A model generated the notes under the pieces. The model did no database searches. It worked only from the letters and a program-made list of their open reading frames with translations, and had not been told where the DNA came from. From Bacteroidales bacterium (GTDB lineage: Bacteria; Bacteroidota; Bacteroidia; Bacteroidales; Muribaculaceae), in NCBI GenBank assembly GCA_900755985.1, contig CAAEIL010000150.1:1-23844 (forward strand): DNA of 23,844 nucleotides, written 5' to 3'. Positions within the stretch are counted from its first letter, which is position 1. Each line of letters opens with the position of its first letter. The position numbers and the translations under genes were made by a program. This document shows, one piece after another, positions 16,585 through 23,844 of the stretch.

Positions 16585-17406
16585 CTATTCGAGACGGAAA
16601 CGGTCGGCGTCGTTAATAACTGGGAAATGGGAGCGCAAGAGTTTAAGCGTTTCGTGCGAACATTCGCTTAACAGGATACTCGTATCGTTTCCGAAAGTAT
16701 CGCCGGTATCAAGAACGTGCGATGCCGGGAGGCCTTTACAGTCAAATACAAATGACAGATTGTTGTATGTCCCGTAGTCGTCATGGCCCGAGCGATTAAC
16801 CCCTGCAACATATGACTGATTTTCAATCGCCCTTCCAATGAGAAGATGCTCCCATAGATAGGCGCGTGACTCAGGCCAGTTTGCGGGAACAAGGAGAATA
16901 TCATAACGATAGCCAACATTACGGTTCCATACCGGGAAACGTATATCATAGCAAACAGCCATAGCACAATTCCAGCCTCTAAAACGAATCACGGGCGAAA
17001 GGCGTTCGCCCGGAGTCAGAATCGAGGCTTCGTCACCACGCGAAAACAAATGATGCTTGTCATACACCGTCACTTCGCCCGATGGTTCGACAAAGACACA
17101 TCTGTTGCGCAGGATTCCGTCACTTTCGCGTATAATAAACGAACCGCAGAAAGCAAAATTATATTCTGCCGCTTTTGTGCGTAGAAAGTCGAGGGTAGGG
17201 GAAATGTTCCATTCTTCGGCAAGGCTATTGGCCCGTTCAGTGCCAGTAACAAAGCCGGTGGTAAACATTTCGGGAAGGACGACAATATCGGTATCTTTGG
17301 GTAGAAGCGTCAGCGCTTTGGATATATTGAAGCGGTTTTCTTCAGGATCGCCCCAAGTAATATCGAGGGAGACAGCTGCTATTTTGATGTTTTTGTTTAT
17401 GGGCAT
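16585..17406 (-). CDS. nitrilase-superfamily omega-amidase
   Basis: Carbon-nitrogen hydrolases of this branch (YafV/Nit2-like) hydrolyse alpha-ketoglutaramate or alpha-ketosuccinamate, products of glutamine or asparagine transamination, in the cytoplasm. The protein has 273 residues, the usual size. The Glu-Lys-Cys catalytic triad is visible: Glu46 in LPEMF, Lys117 in YDKHHLF and Cys152 in VCYDIRFP. YDKHHLFSRGDE and the following CYDIRFPVW are typical of the omega-amidase group rather than of nitrilases or NAD synthetase amidases. The ATG at 17406 directly precedes the first strand and no better start exists. It follows thrC and a small hypothetical gene on the same strand, but after a 147-nt gap, so cotranscription is uncertain. 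Substrate is inferred from family resemblance. Confidence 0.85.
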   Translation of the reverse strand: MPINKNIKIAAVSLDITWGDPEENRFNISKALTLLPKDTDIVVLPEMFTTGFVTGTERANSLAEEWNISPTLDFLRTKAAEYNFAFCGSFIIRESDGILRNRCVFVEPSGEVTVYDKHHLFSRGDEASILTPGERLSPVIRFRGWNCAMAVCYDIRFPVWNRNVGYRYDILLVPANWPESRAYLWEHLLIGRAIENQSYVAGVNRSGHDDYGTYNNLSFVFDCKGLPASHVLDTGDTFGNDTSILLSECSHETLKLLRSHFPVINDADRFRLE

Positions 17407-17417
17407 AGAAAATTGCT

Positions 17418-17439
17418 GAAACTTGATTGCGAAAGTTTC
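17418..17439. repeat. inverted repeat upstream of the amidase gene
   Basis: GAAACTT at 17418-17424 and AAGTTTC at 17433-17439 form a perfect 7-bp inverted repeat with an 8-nt loop. On the minus strand it is 11 nt upstream of the amidase ATG, where it could be an operator or a small leader hairpin. Confidence 0.35.
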
Positions 17440-17553
17440 AAAAAATGGTTAATACTATGAATGTGTCGGAATCATCTAAGGCAAAGTTGCCACACAGCGC
17501 TACAAATTGTAACGAAGAACAAATCCGGAATCTATTTATGATATAGAAAGATG

Positions 17554-17913
17554 TTATTTTTCGGCAGACTTAAATGTGTCACGGACAGTCTGCGGTGTAA
17601 TGGCATTCATCTCCTTGACAATTGCTTCAACGCCATTGTGAAACTCGTCGAGAAGCTTCTTGTAAGCAGTATGACGGTATGTCGTGAGTGCCTTGCGGTA
17701 TTCGGCAGCCGAAGCAAAATCATGTTTGGCCTTATCAAATGCGAAACTTATATTTGCAAGAGTAGTCTCTTGAAGTTGTGCAATATCGAGAACAAGTTTT
17801 TCAACAGCCTTGTTGTCATATCCATCAAAGATATGCCGTGCAATAATAATTTCGGCGGCCAGGTCTCCGCAAACATATTTCACGTACTTTTTGAGCTGAC
17901 GTTTGTTTGTCAT
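17554..17913 (-). CDS. small helical hypothetical protein, 119 aa
   Basis: This cytosolic-looking protein of 119 residues has no signal peptide or membrane segment. The sequence is almost entirely helix-forming, rich in Ala, Lys and Glu. A basic start (MTNKRQLKKYVKYVCGD) leads into a repeating hydrophobic pattern compatible with a three- or four-helix bundle. I recall similar small proteins from other Bacteroidales but know no function. The ATG at 17913 is 39 nt after the thrC stop on the same strand, so the two are probably cotranscribed. A long gene-free antisense frame covers the same stretch but has no protein-like composition. Confidence 0.7.
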   Translation of the reverse strand: MTNKRQLKKYVKYVCGDLAAEIIIARHIFDGYDNKAVEKLVLDIAQLQETTLANISFAFDKAKHDFASAAEYRKALTTYRHTAYKKLLDEFHNGVEAIVKEMNAITPQTVRDTFKSAEK

Positions 17914-17952
17914 AATGGTCTATATTTTAAGAAATTAGTATGATGGTTAGAA

Positions 17953-19263
17953 CTATGAGTGACTTGCAGTAATCAAGGTGCGCAATTCATTATAATCCGG
18001 AGCTATTCGCACACGATGGTCTCGTCCGGTCATAAAAGCGTTCAGTTGCAATGGAAGGTCGAGAGCCCGGCCTGTTATTGCGGTCATTGTTGCAAGAGAT
18101 TTGGCGGGGTGGGCTGTCGCAACAATAAGACCGCTCTCACCTTTTTTCAAATGTTTGTCAATGCCGTCGTATGCCAGAGCGGTGTGAGGGTCGAGCAGGT
18201 AAGACTGCTGCAGCAGGACGTTATTTACAGTATCAATAATGGTGCGGTCATCAACGCTGTGAGGCGTAATAAGCTCTTTTGCCTTTTCAAGGTTGCCACC
18301 GAAAAGAGCAAAGAAACGCTCATGGTTTGTCGGACGGCCTTTGTCTGCGGCATAGGCAAGGGTTGGAACAGTCTTGCGTCTGTCAAAGCGGCCGAAAATA
18401 AAGGCATGCGCCAGTGTGCTGTTCGCGTTTTCGCAAGCAATAATATGTTTCATTGGAAGGCCCATGGCCCGGGACATGACAGCACCACAGAGGTTGCCTA
18501 AATTGCCGCATGGCAATGACAATACAACATTCTTGGGGTCAATGCCGGCTGTCGCAAGCTGTGCCATGGCTACGAAATAATAGAATGTCTGTGGCAGTAG
18601 ACGCATGATGTTGGCCGTGTTGGCGCTAATAACATTTGTCGCTGCCAATAGACCGGTGTCCGAGAGGACAAGACGGGCAAGACGGTTGCAATCATCTATA
18701 TTACCCTGAACTTCGATAGGGTGGATATTTCCGCCAAGAGTTGTAAATTGTCTTTCGAGAGCTCGATTGCCGGGATTGGGCGGGAAAAGTATGAAAACCT
18801 CGGCACAACTGAGACCTGCAAAGGCATTGGCAATGGCACTTCCGGTATTGCCGCTTGTCGATACTATTACAGTAAATTTCCTTCCGTTAGACAACACCGG
18901 GGCATGCCTGATGAATCGTGCCAGAAAAACTGCTCCAAAATCCTTAAATGCAAGGGTGGGACCATGAAACAACTCAAGGACATTTATCCTGTCACTGAGT
19001 TTACGTATCTTTATAGGAATATTGAACGATTCGTTGACGATGGTTTTAAGCGTAACAGAATCGATTGAATCACCGAAAAGTCTGTCGGCGATAACATAGG
19101 CTATTTCAGGGGGCGTCATCTCAATGAAGTTATTGAAGAACGCTTCGGGAAGAGCCGGCAGAGAATCCGGGATATAGAAACCTCCGTCAGGAGCGGTGTT
19201 GCTTAGAAGTGCGGTATATATGTCGACAGAAGGCGAATTGCCTCTGGTGCTTATAAATCTCAT
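17953..19263 (-). CDS. thrC: threonine synthase
   Basis: The enzyme converts O-phospho-L-homoserine to threonine with pyridoxal phosphate, the last step of the pathway. The protein has 436 residues, as usual for the short class of ThrC. The start MRFISTRG and the phrase DGGFYIPDSLP are characteristic. The cofactor Lys107 lies in FHGPTLAFKDFGA. The phosphate-binding loop follows as STSGNTGSA, and the later SLPCGNLGN phrase is also conserved. In many Bacteroidetes thrC sits in one operon with thrA and a homoserine kinase or phosphoglycerate mutase-like gene. Here neither is present nearby; thrC leads a minus-strand run with a small hypothetical gene. Upstream is a long intergenic region with a candidate promoter. 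Confidence 0.95.
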   Translation of the reverse strand: MRFISTRGNSPSVDIYTALLSNTAPDGGFYIPDSLPALPEAFFNNFIEMTPPEIAYVIADRLFGDSIDSVTLKTIVNESFNIPIKIRKLSDRINVLELFHGPTLAFKDFGAVFLARFIRHAPVLSNGRKFTVIVSTSGNTGSAIANAFAGLSCAEVFILFPPNPGNRALERQFTTLGGNIHPIEVQGNIDDCNRLARLVLSDTGLLAATNVISANTANIMRLLPQTFYYFVAMAQLATAGIDPKNVVLSLPCGNLGNLCGAVMSRAMGLPMKHIIACENANSTLAHAFIFGRFDRRKTVPTLAYAADKGRPTNHERFFALFGGNLEKAKELITPHSVDDRTIIDTVNNVLLQQSYLLDPHTALAYDGIDKHLKKGESGLIVATAHPAKSLATMTAITGRALDLPLQLNAFMTGRDHRVRIAPDYNELRTLITASHS

Positions 19264-19284
19264 TAGAACAGAAAGCGAGTTAAA

Positions 19285-19292
19285 GCAAAATA
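19285..19292 (-). promoter_or_regulatory. candidate -7 element of thrC
   Basis: TATTTTGC on the minus strand resembles TAnnTTTG with one T fewer. It would place transcription about 15 nt before the thrC ATG. No TTTG at the standard distance is seen, so support is weak. Confidence 0.3.
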
Positions 19293-19677
19293 GCCGTTAA
19301 TAATCGTTTAAATATGGTTATGATTCAAGCAATCAGACTGATAACGTCAGCATGCCATATCTTACATTAATTATGCATAATATATGCTTTAAAAATAAAA
19401 CGGAAAGCTATTGCAAAACGATATATTGTTTATGCAAATTTACGATTATTTTTTGAGACAACAAACCCCATAGAATATGTTTAATGACATATTCTTTCCG
19501 AAATTTTCTCCCACATGTTCTTTACCCCATAACAACAATCGACTAAGTTACAAAGTCATACTTGCAGAAGTACGCTATACTCATGCAAAATGTTGAGCCT
19601 TGCATATTTCGAGGCATATCAAGGGTCTGAAATAAAAGCTAAAAATGTGCCTGTTTTAACAAAAAAATCTAAAAAGT
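19293..19677. other. AT-rich divergent intergenic region
   Basis: Between thrC and the small secreted protein gene (19264-19767) lie about 500 bp with no convincing gene. The only longer frame (minus strand, 19619-19816) would encode a low-complexity basic peptide crossing the promoter and is rejected. The stretch holds a 12-bp perfect palindrome ATTATGCATAAT at 19370-19381 and A/T tracts. I see no tRNA or known riboswitch fold. It is long for this genome, where most gaps are below 150 bp, so an unannotated small RNA or a regulated promoter is possible. Confidence 0.5.
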
Positions 19678-19709
19678 TTTGGCAATTTCGCTTTTTGTGA
19701 CTAATTTTG
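19678..19709 (+). promoter_or_regulatory. Bacteroidetes-type promoter of the sorting-domain protein
   Basis: TTTG at 19678-19681, a 20-nt spacer and TAATTTTG at 19702-19709 match both consensus boxes exactly. Transcription would begin near 19716, leaving a leader of about 50 nt before the ATG at 19768. Confidence 0.8.
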
Positions 19710-19767
19710 CAATAAAGCAACATAAAACAAAGACGCGGAAACACTGATTTAATATACAACTTTGATA

Positions 19768-20085
19768 ATGAAGACTTTAAGAAAATACTTTTTGGTAATA
19801 TGCGCTGCGGTTTCAATATTCGGAACTGCTTCGGTTTTGGCCGAGCCTATGCCAACAAGCGCATCACAGAGTGTCATGGCTTCGGATGTTGCGATCAAAG
19901 TTGTAGGTCAGCAACTTGAGATAGTTTATACCGGTTCGCACAACACTCAGCTTGTTGTCTATGCGCTAACGGGTCAGGTAGTAAAAACAATGACCATTTC
20001 GCCGGGAACTGTCCATATTGACCTTCCATCGGGATACTATATTGTTAAATGCAACAATATGACCCAACGTGTCGTTGTACGCTGA
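19768..20085 (+). CDS. small secreted protein with T9SS-like C-terminal domain
   Basis: The 105-residue product has a signal peptide (MKTLRKYF, hydrophobic core, cleavage near VLAE at about residue 24). After about 20 Ser/Ala/Met-rich residues it consists almost only of a domain resembling the type IX secretion C-terminal sorting signal: a VVYALTGQVVKT strand pair followed by DLPSGYYIVKCNN and a basic VVVR end. In normal T9SS cargo this domain follows a large passenger; here no passenger exists. The true start is the ATG at 19768, not a TTG two codons upstream, because of the promoter distance and the KTLRK n-region. Pullulanase follows 100 nt downstream on the same strand, possibly partly cotranscribed. 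Function is unknown. Many gut Bacteroidales lack a full T9SS, so the domain may serve another purpose. Confidence 0.7.
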   Translation: MKTLRKYFLVICAAVSIFGTASVLAEPMPTSASQSVMASDVAIKVVGQQLEIVYTGSHNTQLVVYALTGQVVKTMTISPGTVHIDLPSGYYIVKCNNMTQRVVVR

Positions 20086-20170
20086 CACTGTTTTTCGCGC
20101 AATCTTTACTCTTCAGGCATTATCATACTTATTTCCGGCATGACGAATGTTCGCCGGCTTTAATTCTTAA

Positions 20171-20178
20171 TACCTTTG
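20171..20178 (+). promoter_or_regulatory. candidate -7 element just before pulA
   Basis: TACCTTTG fits TAnnTTTG and ends only 7 nt before the pullulanase ATG at 20186. A TTTG at the usual upstream distance is absent. If active, the mRNA would have almost no leader (see findings). Confidence 0.4.
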
Positions 20179-20185
20179 TAAATAA

Positions 20186-22207
20186 ATGTATAACAAACTA
20201 AAACAATGCGCAATGGCTTCAGCAATTATGTCCGGAGCCCTATTTGCTCCGTCGATACATGCCACCGCGAGCAATCCTGACGATTTTTACGTCTCATATC
20301 CTTCGTATGCCGGCGATGATCTTGAACTCAGAGTCGACAACAACGGCACCCATTTTGCATTATGGTCTCCCAAAGCAAGCGAAGTTAAAGTTTATTTGTA
20401 CGATACCGACCGCAATACTTCGGCCATAGACTCGCTTAATCTCAAACTTTCTGAAAACGGCGTTTGGCGTGCATCTGTACCCGGCAAACTTATAGGCAAA
20501 TTTTACACTTTCAGCATTAAACAAGACGGGAAATGGCATGCCGAAACTCCAGGAGTCTGGGCTAAGGCTGTCGGAACAAACGGCAAACGGGCAGCCATAA
20601 TCGATTTCTCAAAAACCAATCCCGAAGGCTGGGAAACAGACAAAGGCCCCGAATTGAAATCATATACAGACGCGGTAATATACGAGATGCATCATCGCGA
20701 CTTTTCGGTGCATCCTTCGAGTGGCATCGTCAACAAGGGCAAATTTCTTGCTCTGACAGAACCTCAGACCTCAACAGCTTATGGTGATAAAACCGGTATC
20801 GACCACCTTAAAGAGTTAGGAATAACGCATGTGCATATACTTCCGTCTTTCGACTATAACTCTGTGGACGAATCCAATCTTCCTTCCAACGGATACAACT
20901 GGGGATATGACCCTTTGAACTACAATGCACCCGAAGGTTCGTATTCAACCAATCCGTCAAATCCTTCGGCTCGTGTAAGCGAGATGAAGCAGATGGTCAA
21001 AAATCTGCATGACAACGGTCTGGGCGTAATTATGGACGTTGTATATAACCATACGGCATCCAACGATGACAGCAATTTCTCGCTGACAGCCCCCGGATAT
21101 TATTATCGTCACCGTGCCGACGGCAGCTACAGCGACGCCTCGGGTTGCGGCAACGAGACTGCATCCGAACGCCAGCAGATGCGCGACTTCATTGTCAACT
21201 CGGTCAAATATTGGGCCAAAGAATACCATATAGACGGATTCCGCTTCGACCTCATGGCCATTCATGACATCGAGACAATGAATCAAGTAGCCAAAGCTCT
21301 CCACGAAATAAACCCTAATATCATTATATACGGTGAAGGATGGACAGCCGGCGACTCTCCTCTGCCCGTAGCACAAAGAGCTCTCAAAGAAAATGTCGCC
21401 AAGATGGACGGCGTAGCAGTTTTCTCGGACGATATCCGCGACGCCGTCAAAGGGCACTATTCAAACGCAGCTGACAAAGGTTTCGCCACAGGTAAACCCG
21501 GTAATGAAGAGACGGTCAAAATTGGTATTGTTGCCTCGACTGCCCATCCGCAGGTCGACTATTCGAAAGGCAACAACTCTAAATTCGCTTATGCCAAATC
21601 TCCTGCCGAAATCATCAACTACGTATCGTGCCACGATGACCTTACCCTCACTGACAAACTTGCCAAGTCAATGCCCGGGAGCTCTGAAGCCCAGCGTCAG
21701 CGCGCAGCTCGTCTTGCCCAGACAATAGTATTTACATCGCAAGGGACTCCTTTCATGTTTGCCGGTGAAGAAGTATTCCGCGACAAGAAAGGTGTCCACA
21801 ATTCGTACAAATCGCCCGACTCAATCAATGCCATAAATTGGGACCTGAAACACGAAAATCGCGAACAGTTTGACTATTATCGCGAACTTATTGCCCTTCG
21901 CAAAGTTCATCCCGCTTTCCGCATGACGACCGCCCAAGATATTGCCCGTAATATTGTCTTTGACAAAGAGTCGCGCCCCAACGTCGTTTCTTACTCTATA
22001 AAGAATAACGCAAACGGCGATTCCTGGAAAGAAATCAAACTTGTCTTTAATGGCAATACCGAGCCTATCGAAGTTAAAATTCCCAAAGGACAGTGGACAG
22101 TCATAGCCCGTGACGGACAACTTAAAGCCTCGGGACTCGGAAATATGAAAGGGGGCAAAGTCACCGTCGAACCCACTTCAGCACTTATTCTTGCACAAGA
22201 GAAGTAA
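20186..22207 (+). CDS. pulA: type I pullulanase, secreted (GH13)
   Basis: The enzyme cleaves alpha-1,6 branch points in pullulan, starch or glycogen fragments. The 673-residue protein has an N-terminal signal sequence (KLK, then hydrophobic ASAIMSGALFAPSI, cleavage near HATA at residue 28) without a lipobox, suggesting periplasmic location. A CBM48-like beta-sandwich spans about 50-140 (THFALWSPKASEVKVYLY), followed by the GH13 barrel. The type I pullulanase signature YNWGYDP is at 237-243. Conserved barrel motifs are VIMDVVYNHT (281-290), the nucleophile Asp355 in DGFRFD, the acid/base Glu384 in IYGEGW, and the transition-state Asp484 in SCHDD. A short C-terminal beta domain closes the protein. 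The length matches Bacteroides PulA. No susC/susD genes flank it, so it is not part of a polysaccharide utilisation locus within this window. Its 3' end is followed by a GC-rich terminator. Confidence 0.93.
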   Translation: MYNKLKQCAMASAIMSGALFAPSIHATASNPDDFYVSYPSYAGDDLELRVDNNGTHFALWSPKASEVKVYLYDTDRNTSAIDSLNLKLSENGVWRASVPGKLIGKFYTFSIKQDGKWHAETPGVWAKAVGTNGKRAAIIDFSKTNPEGWETDKGPELKSYTDAVIYEMHHRDFSVHPSSGIVNKGKFLALTEPQTSTAYGDKTGIDHLKELGITHVHILPSFDYNSVDESNLPSNGYNWGYDPLNYNAPEGSYSTNPSNPSARVSEMKQMVKNLHDNGLGVIMDVVYNHTASNDDSNFSLTAPGYYYRHRADGSYSDASGCGNETASERQQMRDFIVNSVKYWAKEYHIDGFRFDLMAIHDIETMNQVAKALHEINPNIIIYGEGWTAGDSPLPVAQRALKENVAKMDGVAVFSDDIRDAVKGHYSNAADKGFATGKPGNEETVKIGIVASTAHPQVDYSKGNNSKFAYAKSPAEIINYVSCHDDLTLTDKLAKSMPGSSEAQRQRAARLAQTIVFTSQGTPFMFAGEEVFRDKKGVHNSYKSPDSINAINWDLKHENREQFDYYRELIALRKVHPAFRMTTAQDIARNIVFDKESRPNVVSYSIKNNANGDSWKEIKLVFNGNTEPIEVKIPKGQWTVIARDGQLKASGLGNMKGGKVTVEPTSALILAQEK

Positions 22208-22264
22208 AATTCACTCCGACATAAAATAATATCCCGGTATTATCCTTCTCAAATAATAACTACT

Positions 22265-22310
22265 ACGGCGCCGGACCCTGTTCAATATGGGCCTGGCGCC
22301 GTTGTATTTA
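22265..22310. terminator. GC-rich hairpin between convergent genes
   Basis: The arm at 22265-22278 (ACGGCGCCGG plus CCC) pairs with 22289-22302 (GGG plus CTGGCGCCGT), with one G-T pair and one mismatch around a 10-nt loop. TGTATTTATT follows. It lies 57 nt after the pulA stop and between convergent genes, so it probably works in both directions. Confidence 0.7.
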
Positions 22311-22378
22311 TTAGAGTTAGTATGCGCTGGCTTATTTATCTTTATCGACAATGTTGCAAAGACTCAATTTTGGCAATA

Positions 22379-23665
22379 TTAGTTATGCCTATATTCTCTG
22401 AGAATATCACAGAACGACTTGGGCAAGCATACATTATTCAAATCGACGGCCGAGGCAAAAAGAGGTGCAATCTGCCAATCAGAAAAACCGGCTATGCCGC
22501 AACCTATTCGGGTTACATAGAAAAACAACTCGGGATGCGAGGCGGCATATCGGATAAACTCGTTCACGTATGGACGGATAGCTTCGACTCCGCCATGCAT
22601 GGTAGGGATGGCGTAACTGTTTCCTTGACGTCCGGTGCCTTGACCATAAATTGCACCAAAATATCTGTAGGCGACCCGGGCTGCGCCTCCTCCATGCATT
22701 CCCTGCAGATTGCTGCCAAAAACAAATATTTCGTCACGACGTAGTCGGCTGATATTATCAGGTGTATACATTGGCCGGTCATGATAGTCATATTCTACAT
22801 TGATGTCCTTTACTCCCGATTGCGTGGTTTGTTGATCTCTGTATTCGCGATTGAGCGGACTATAGTAGTGTTCAAATTCTTTTAACAGGATCTTAAACTC
22901 TTCAGGGAGATAATTCATGGCCCGCATCCTTATACCTTCCGGGATGCCATATAGAGCTTCGGCAATGCTTCCGGTAATCGCTCCGAGGGTATCACTGTCA
23001 CCTCCTATACTAATAGCGTTGCGTACTGCATCTTCAAAACTTACGGCACGGAGAGCGCATATTATAGCCTGAGGTACGGATTCCTGACAGATGCCACCAT
23101 TTCCTTTGCCATCAATGCCACGCCACGAATAGCAGTGCTGCAGCTGTTGGACACTCATACTCAAATCATAAGCAAAGTTGCGACTGATGTATTCGCCTAT
23201 TTTCTGTGCCGGCCATTTTTTGCGGGCAAGAAATATCGCCATGGCAACAGCCTGAGCGCCTTTTATTCCTTGGGGATGATTATGGGTGGCTTCGGCTGAA
23301 GTTTTAGCCAAAGTCATAACTGCATCTTCGCTATTGGCAAACCATCCGACGGGCGAAATGCGCATGGCACTTCCGTTACCACACGAGTTGTAGGGTGGGG
23401 CGACATTCCCAAGATGTCGGGAATTATTTACCCAGCAATTGAACCCACTCCCATAACCACCCATTGGATCAGGGTATTTCATGGCGTATTCTAAATAATA
23501 CTTACCGGCTTTGCCTCCATGAATGAGCCAGTCTGCTGTGGCAAAACTGAGAATTGAGTCATCAGTTATACTGCATCCCTGTGTAAATAACGGAAAATCC
23601 TTAGTCTTGATGTTTGCAAATTCGTAAACGCTGCCTACGATATCGCCAATAATTGCTCCAAGCAT
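22379..23665 (-). CDS. ADP-ribosylglycohydrolase fused to a macro-like domain
   Basis: The 428-residue protein combines two parts. Residues 1-260 are a DraG-type ADP-ribosylglycohydrolase, an all-helical two-metal enzyme that removes ADP-ribose from proteins or small molecules. GDIVGS is at 7-12, the metal-binding TDDS at 34-37, HNHPQG at 129-134 and the second metal motif GGDSDTLGAITG at 221-232. A linker (about 265-305) rich in Tyr, Asp and Arg leads to residues 308-428, which start DEIFVFGSNLQGMHGGGAA and contain GQGTGRQGNSYAIPT and RIGCGIAGF. These Gly-rich loops resemble the macro-domain-like phage-associated family that binds ADP-ribose. No signal peptide is present, so the protein is cytosolic. 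No ADP-ribosyltransferase toxin gene is adjacent in the window. The start ATG at 23665 gives the family's normal MLGAIIGDIVGS beginning. It is convergent with pulA. Confidence 0.88.
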   Translation of the reverse strand: MLGAIIGDIVGSVYEFANIKTKDFPLFTQGCSITDDSILSFATADWLIHGGKAGKYYLEYAMKYPDPMGGYGSGFNCWVNNSRHLGNVAPPYNSCGNGSAMRISPVGWFANSEDAVMTLAKTSAEATHNHPQGIKGAQAVAMAIFLARKKWPAQKIGEYISRNFAYDLSMSVQQLQHCYSWRGIDGKGNGGICQESVPQAIICALRAVSFEDAVRNAISIGGDSDTLGAITGSIAEALYGIPEGIRMRAMNYLPEEFKILLKEFEHYYSPLNREYRDQQTTQSGVKDINVEYDYHDRPMYTPDNISRLRRDEIFVFGSNLQGMHGGGAARVAYRYFGAIYGQGTGRQGNSYAIPTMHGGVEAIRPYVNEFIRYAASHPELFFYVTRIGCGIAGFSDWQIAPLFASAVDLNNVCLPKSFCDILREYRHN

Positions 23666-23745
23666 AATAAGAAATTAAATTGAGATTTATGTGTTAACTT
23701 TTGTTGTCAATCGATAAATATTAAGAGCTTGTTTAATAATAAATA

Positions 23746-23844
23746 TTAACGGCAGGGCTGCCAGTCGTCGAGCAGATTTGCGCCTGCGATGAGAGAGTTA
23801 TGGGGTTCCATAACGACCGAAGAACAGACACAAAGATGCCGACG
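23746..23844 (-). CDS. possible C-terminal end of a gene cut by the window
   Basis: On the minus strand a frame is open from the window edge for 32 codons and ends with TAA at 23746-23748. The translation ends NSLIAGANLLDDWQPCR, which is protein-like in composition, but it is too short to name. It lies 80 nt upstream of the glycohydrolase gene on the same strand, so the two could share a transcript. It may equally be a chance open frame. Confidence 0.3.
   Translation of the reverse strand, partial: RRHLCVCSSVVMEPHNSLIAGANLLDDWQPCR

Noticed and set aside
17959..18501. 180-codon plus-strand frame opposite thrC
   Set aside because: thrC has all family motifs; the opposite frame is Cys/Gln/Arg-rich without domain resemblance.
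19619..19816. 65-codon minus-strand frame in the large gap
   Set aside because: It crosses the exact-consensus promoter and the 5' end of the sorting-domain gene and is a low-complexity basic sequence.
20957..21457. 166-codon open frame antisense to pulA
   Set aside because: It covers the catalytic barrel of a convincing GH13 enzyme and has no recognisable motif.
20186..22207. Starch utilisation (sus-like) locus
   Set aside because: Only the pullulanase is present; no susC, susD or further glycosidase or regulator genes flank it.
22322..22744. 140-codon plus-strand frame opposite the glycohydrolase 3' end
   Set aside because: It overlaps the macro-like domain coding region and the convergent terminator side; composition is not protein-like.

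Overview
This window reads as chromosome from a gut-type member of the Bacteroidales, probably close to Muribaculaceae. The evidence is the upstream sites of the form TTTG, about 20 nt, TAnnTTTG (the Bacteroidetes promoter signature), A-rich gene starts without strong Shine-Dalgarno sequences, and family content typical of the phylum: DUF4493 and PCMD lipoproteins, a DUF5686 protein, a WG-repeat remnant and a T9SS-like C-terminal domain. The family placement is inference. No rRNA, tRNA, CRISPR array, insertion sequence or prophage was seen.

Region 1 (1-4540) holds two chaperone genes on the plus strand. Trigger factor (tig) follows a clear promoter, and the disaggregase clpB follows it; each is closed by a strong hairpin terminator. 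Region 2 (4540-6000) is a poorly conserved minus-strand stretch. It has an acidic 115-residue protein of unknown role and a gene that appears interrupted by an in-frame TGA exactly where a WG repeat begins.

Region 3 (5900-13402) is the most interesting part: a tightly spaced plus-strand cluster. A large DUF4493-type lipoprotein with a PCMD-like C-terminus is followed by two paralogous outer-membrane beta-barrel proteins, then a second lipoprotein with a PCMD C-terminus. A 23S rRNA uracil-5 methyltransferase (RlmD type) lies 13 nt downstream of the last one. The symmetric lipoprotein-barrel-barrel-lipoprotein order suggests one cell-surface assembly of unknown function.

Region 4 (13399-19263) has a CYTH phosphohydrolase that overlaps the rRNA methyltransferase tail to tail. 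It is divergent from a large DUF5686 outer-membrane protein. Next come minus-strand metabolic genes: an omega-amidase-type nitrilase, a small helical hypothetical protein and threonine synthase.

Region 5 (19264-22310) starts with a roughly 500 bp AT-rich divergent intergenic region. It then has a small secreted protein that is essentially a signal peptide plus a T9SS-like sorting domain, and a secreted type I pullulanase ending at a GC-rich terminator. Region 6 (22310-23844) carries a minus-strand fusion of an ADP-ribosylglycohydrolase with a macro-like domain, and possibly the last 32 codons of another gene at the window edge.
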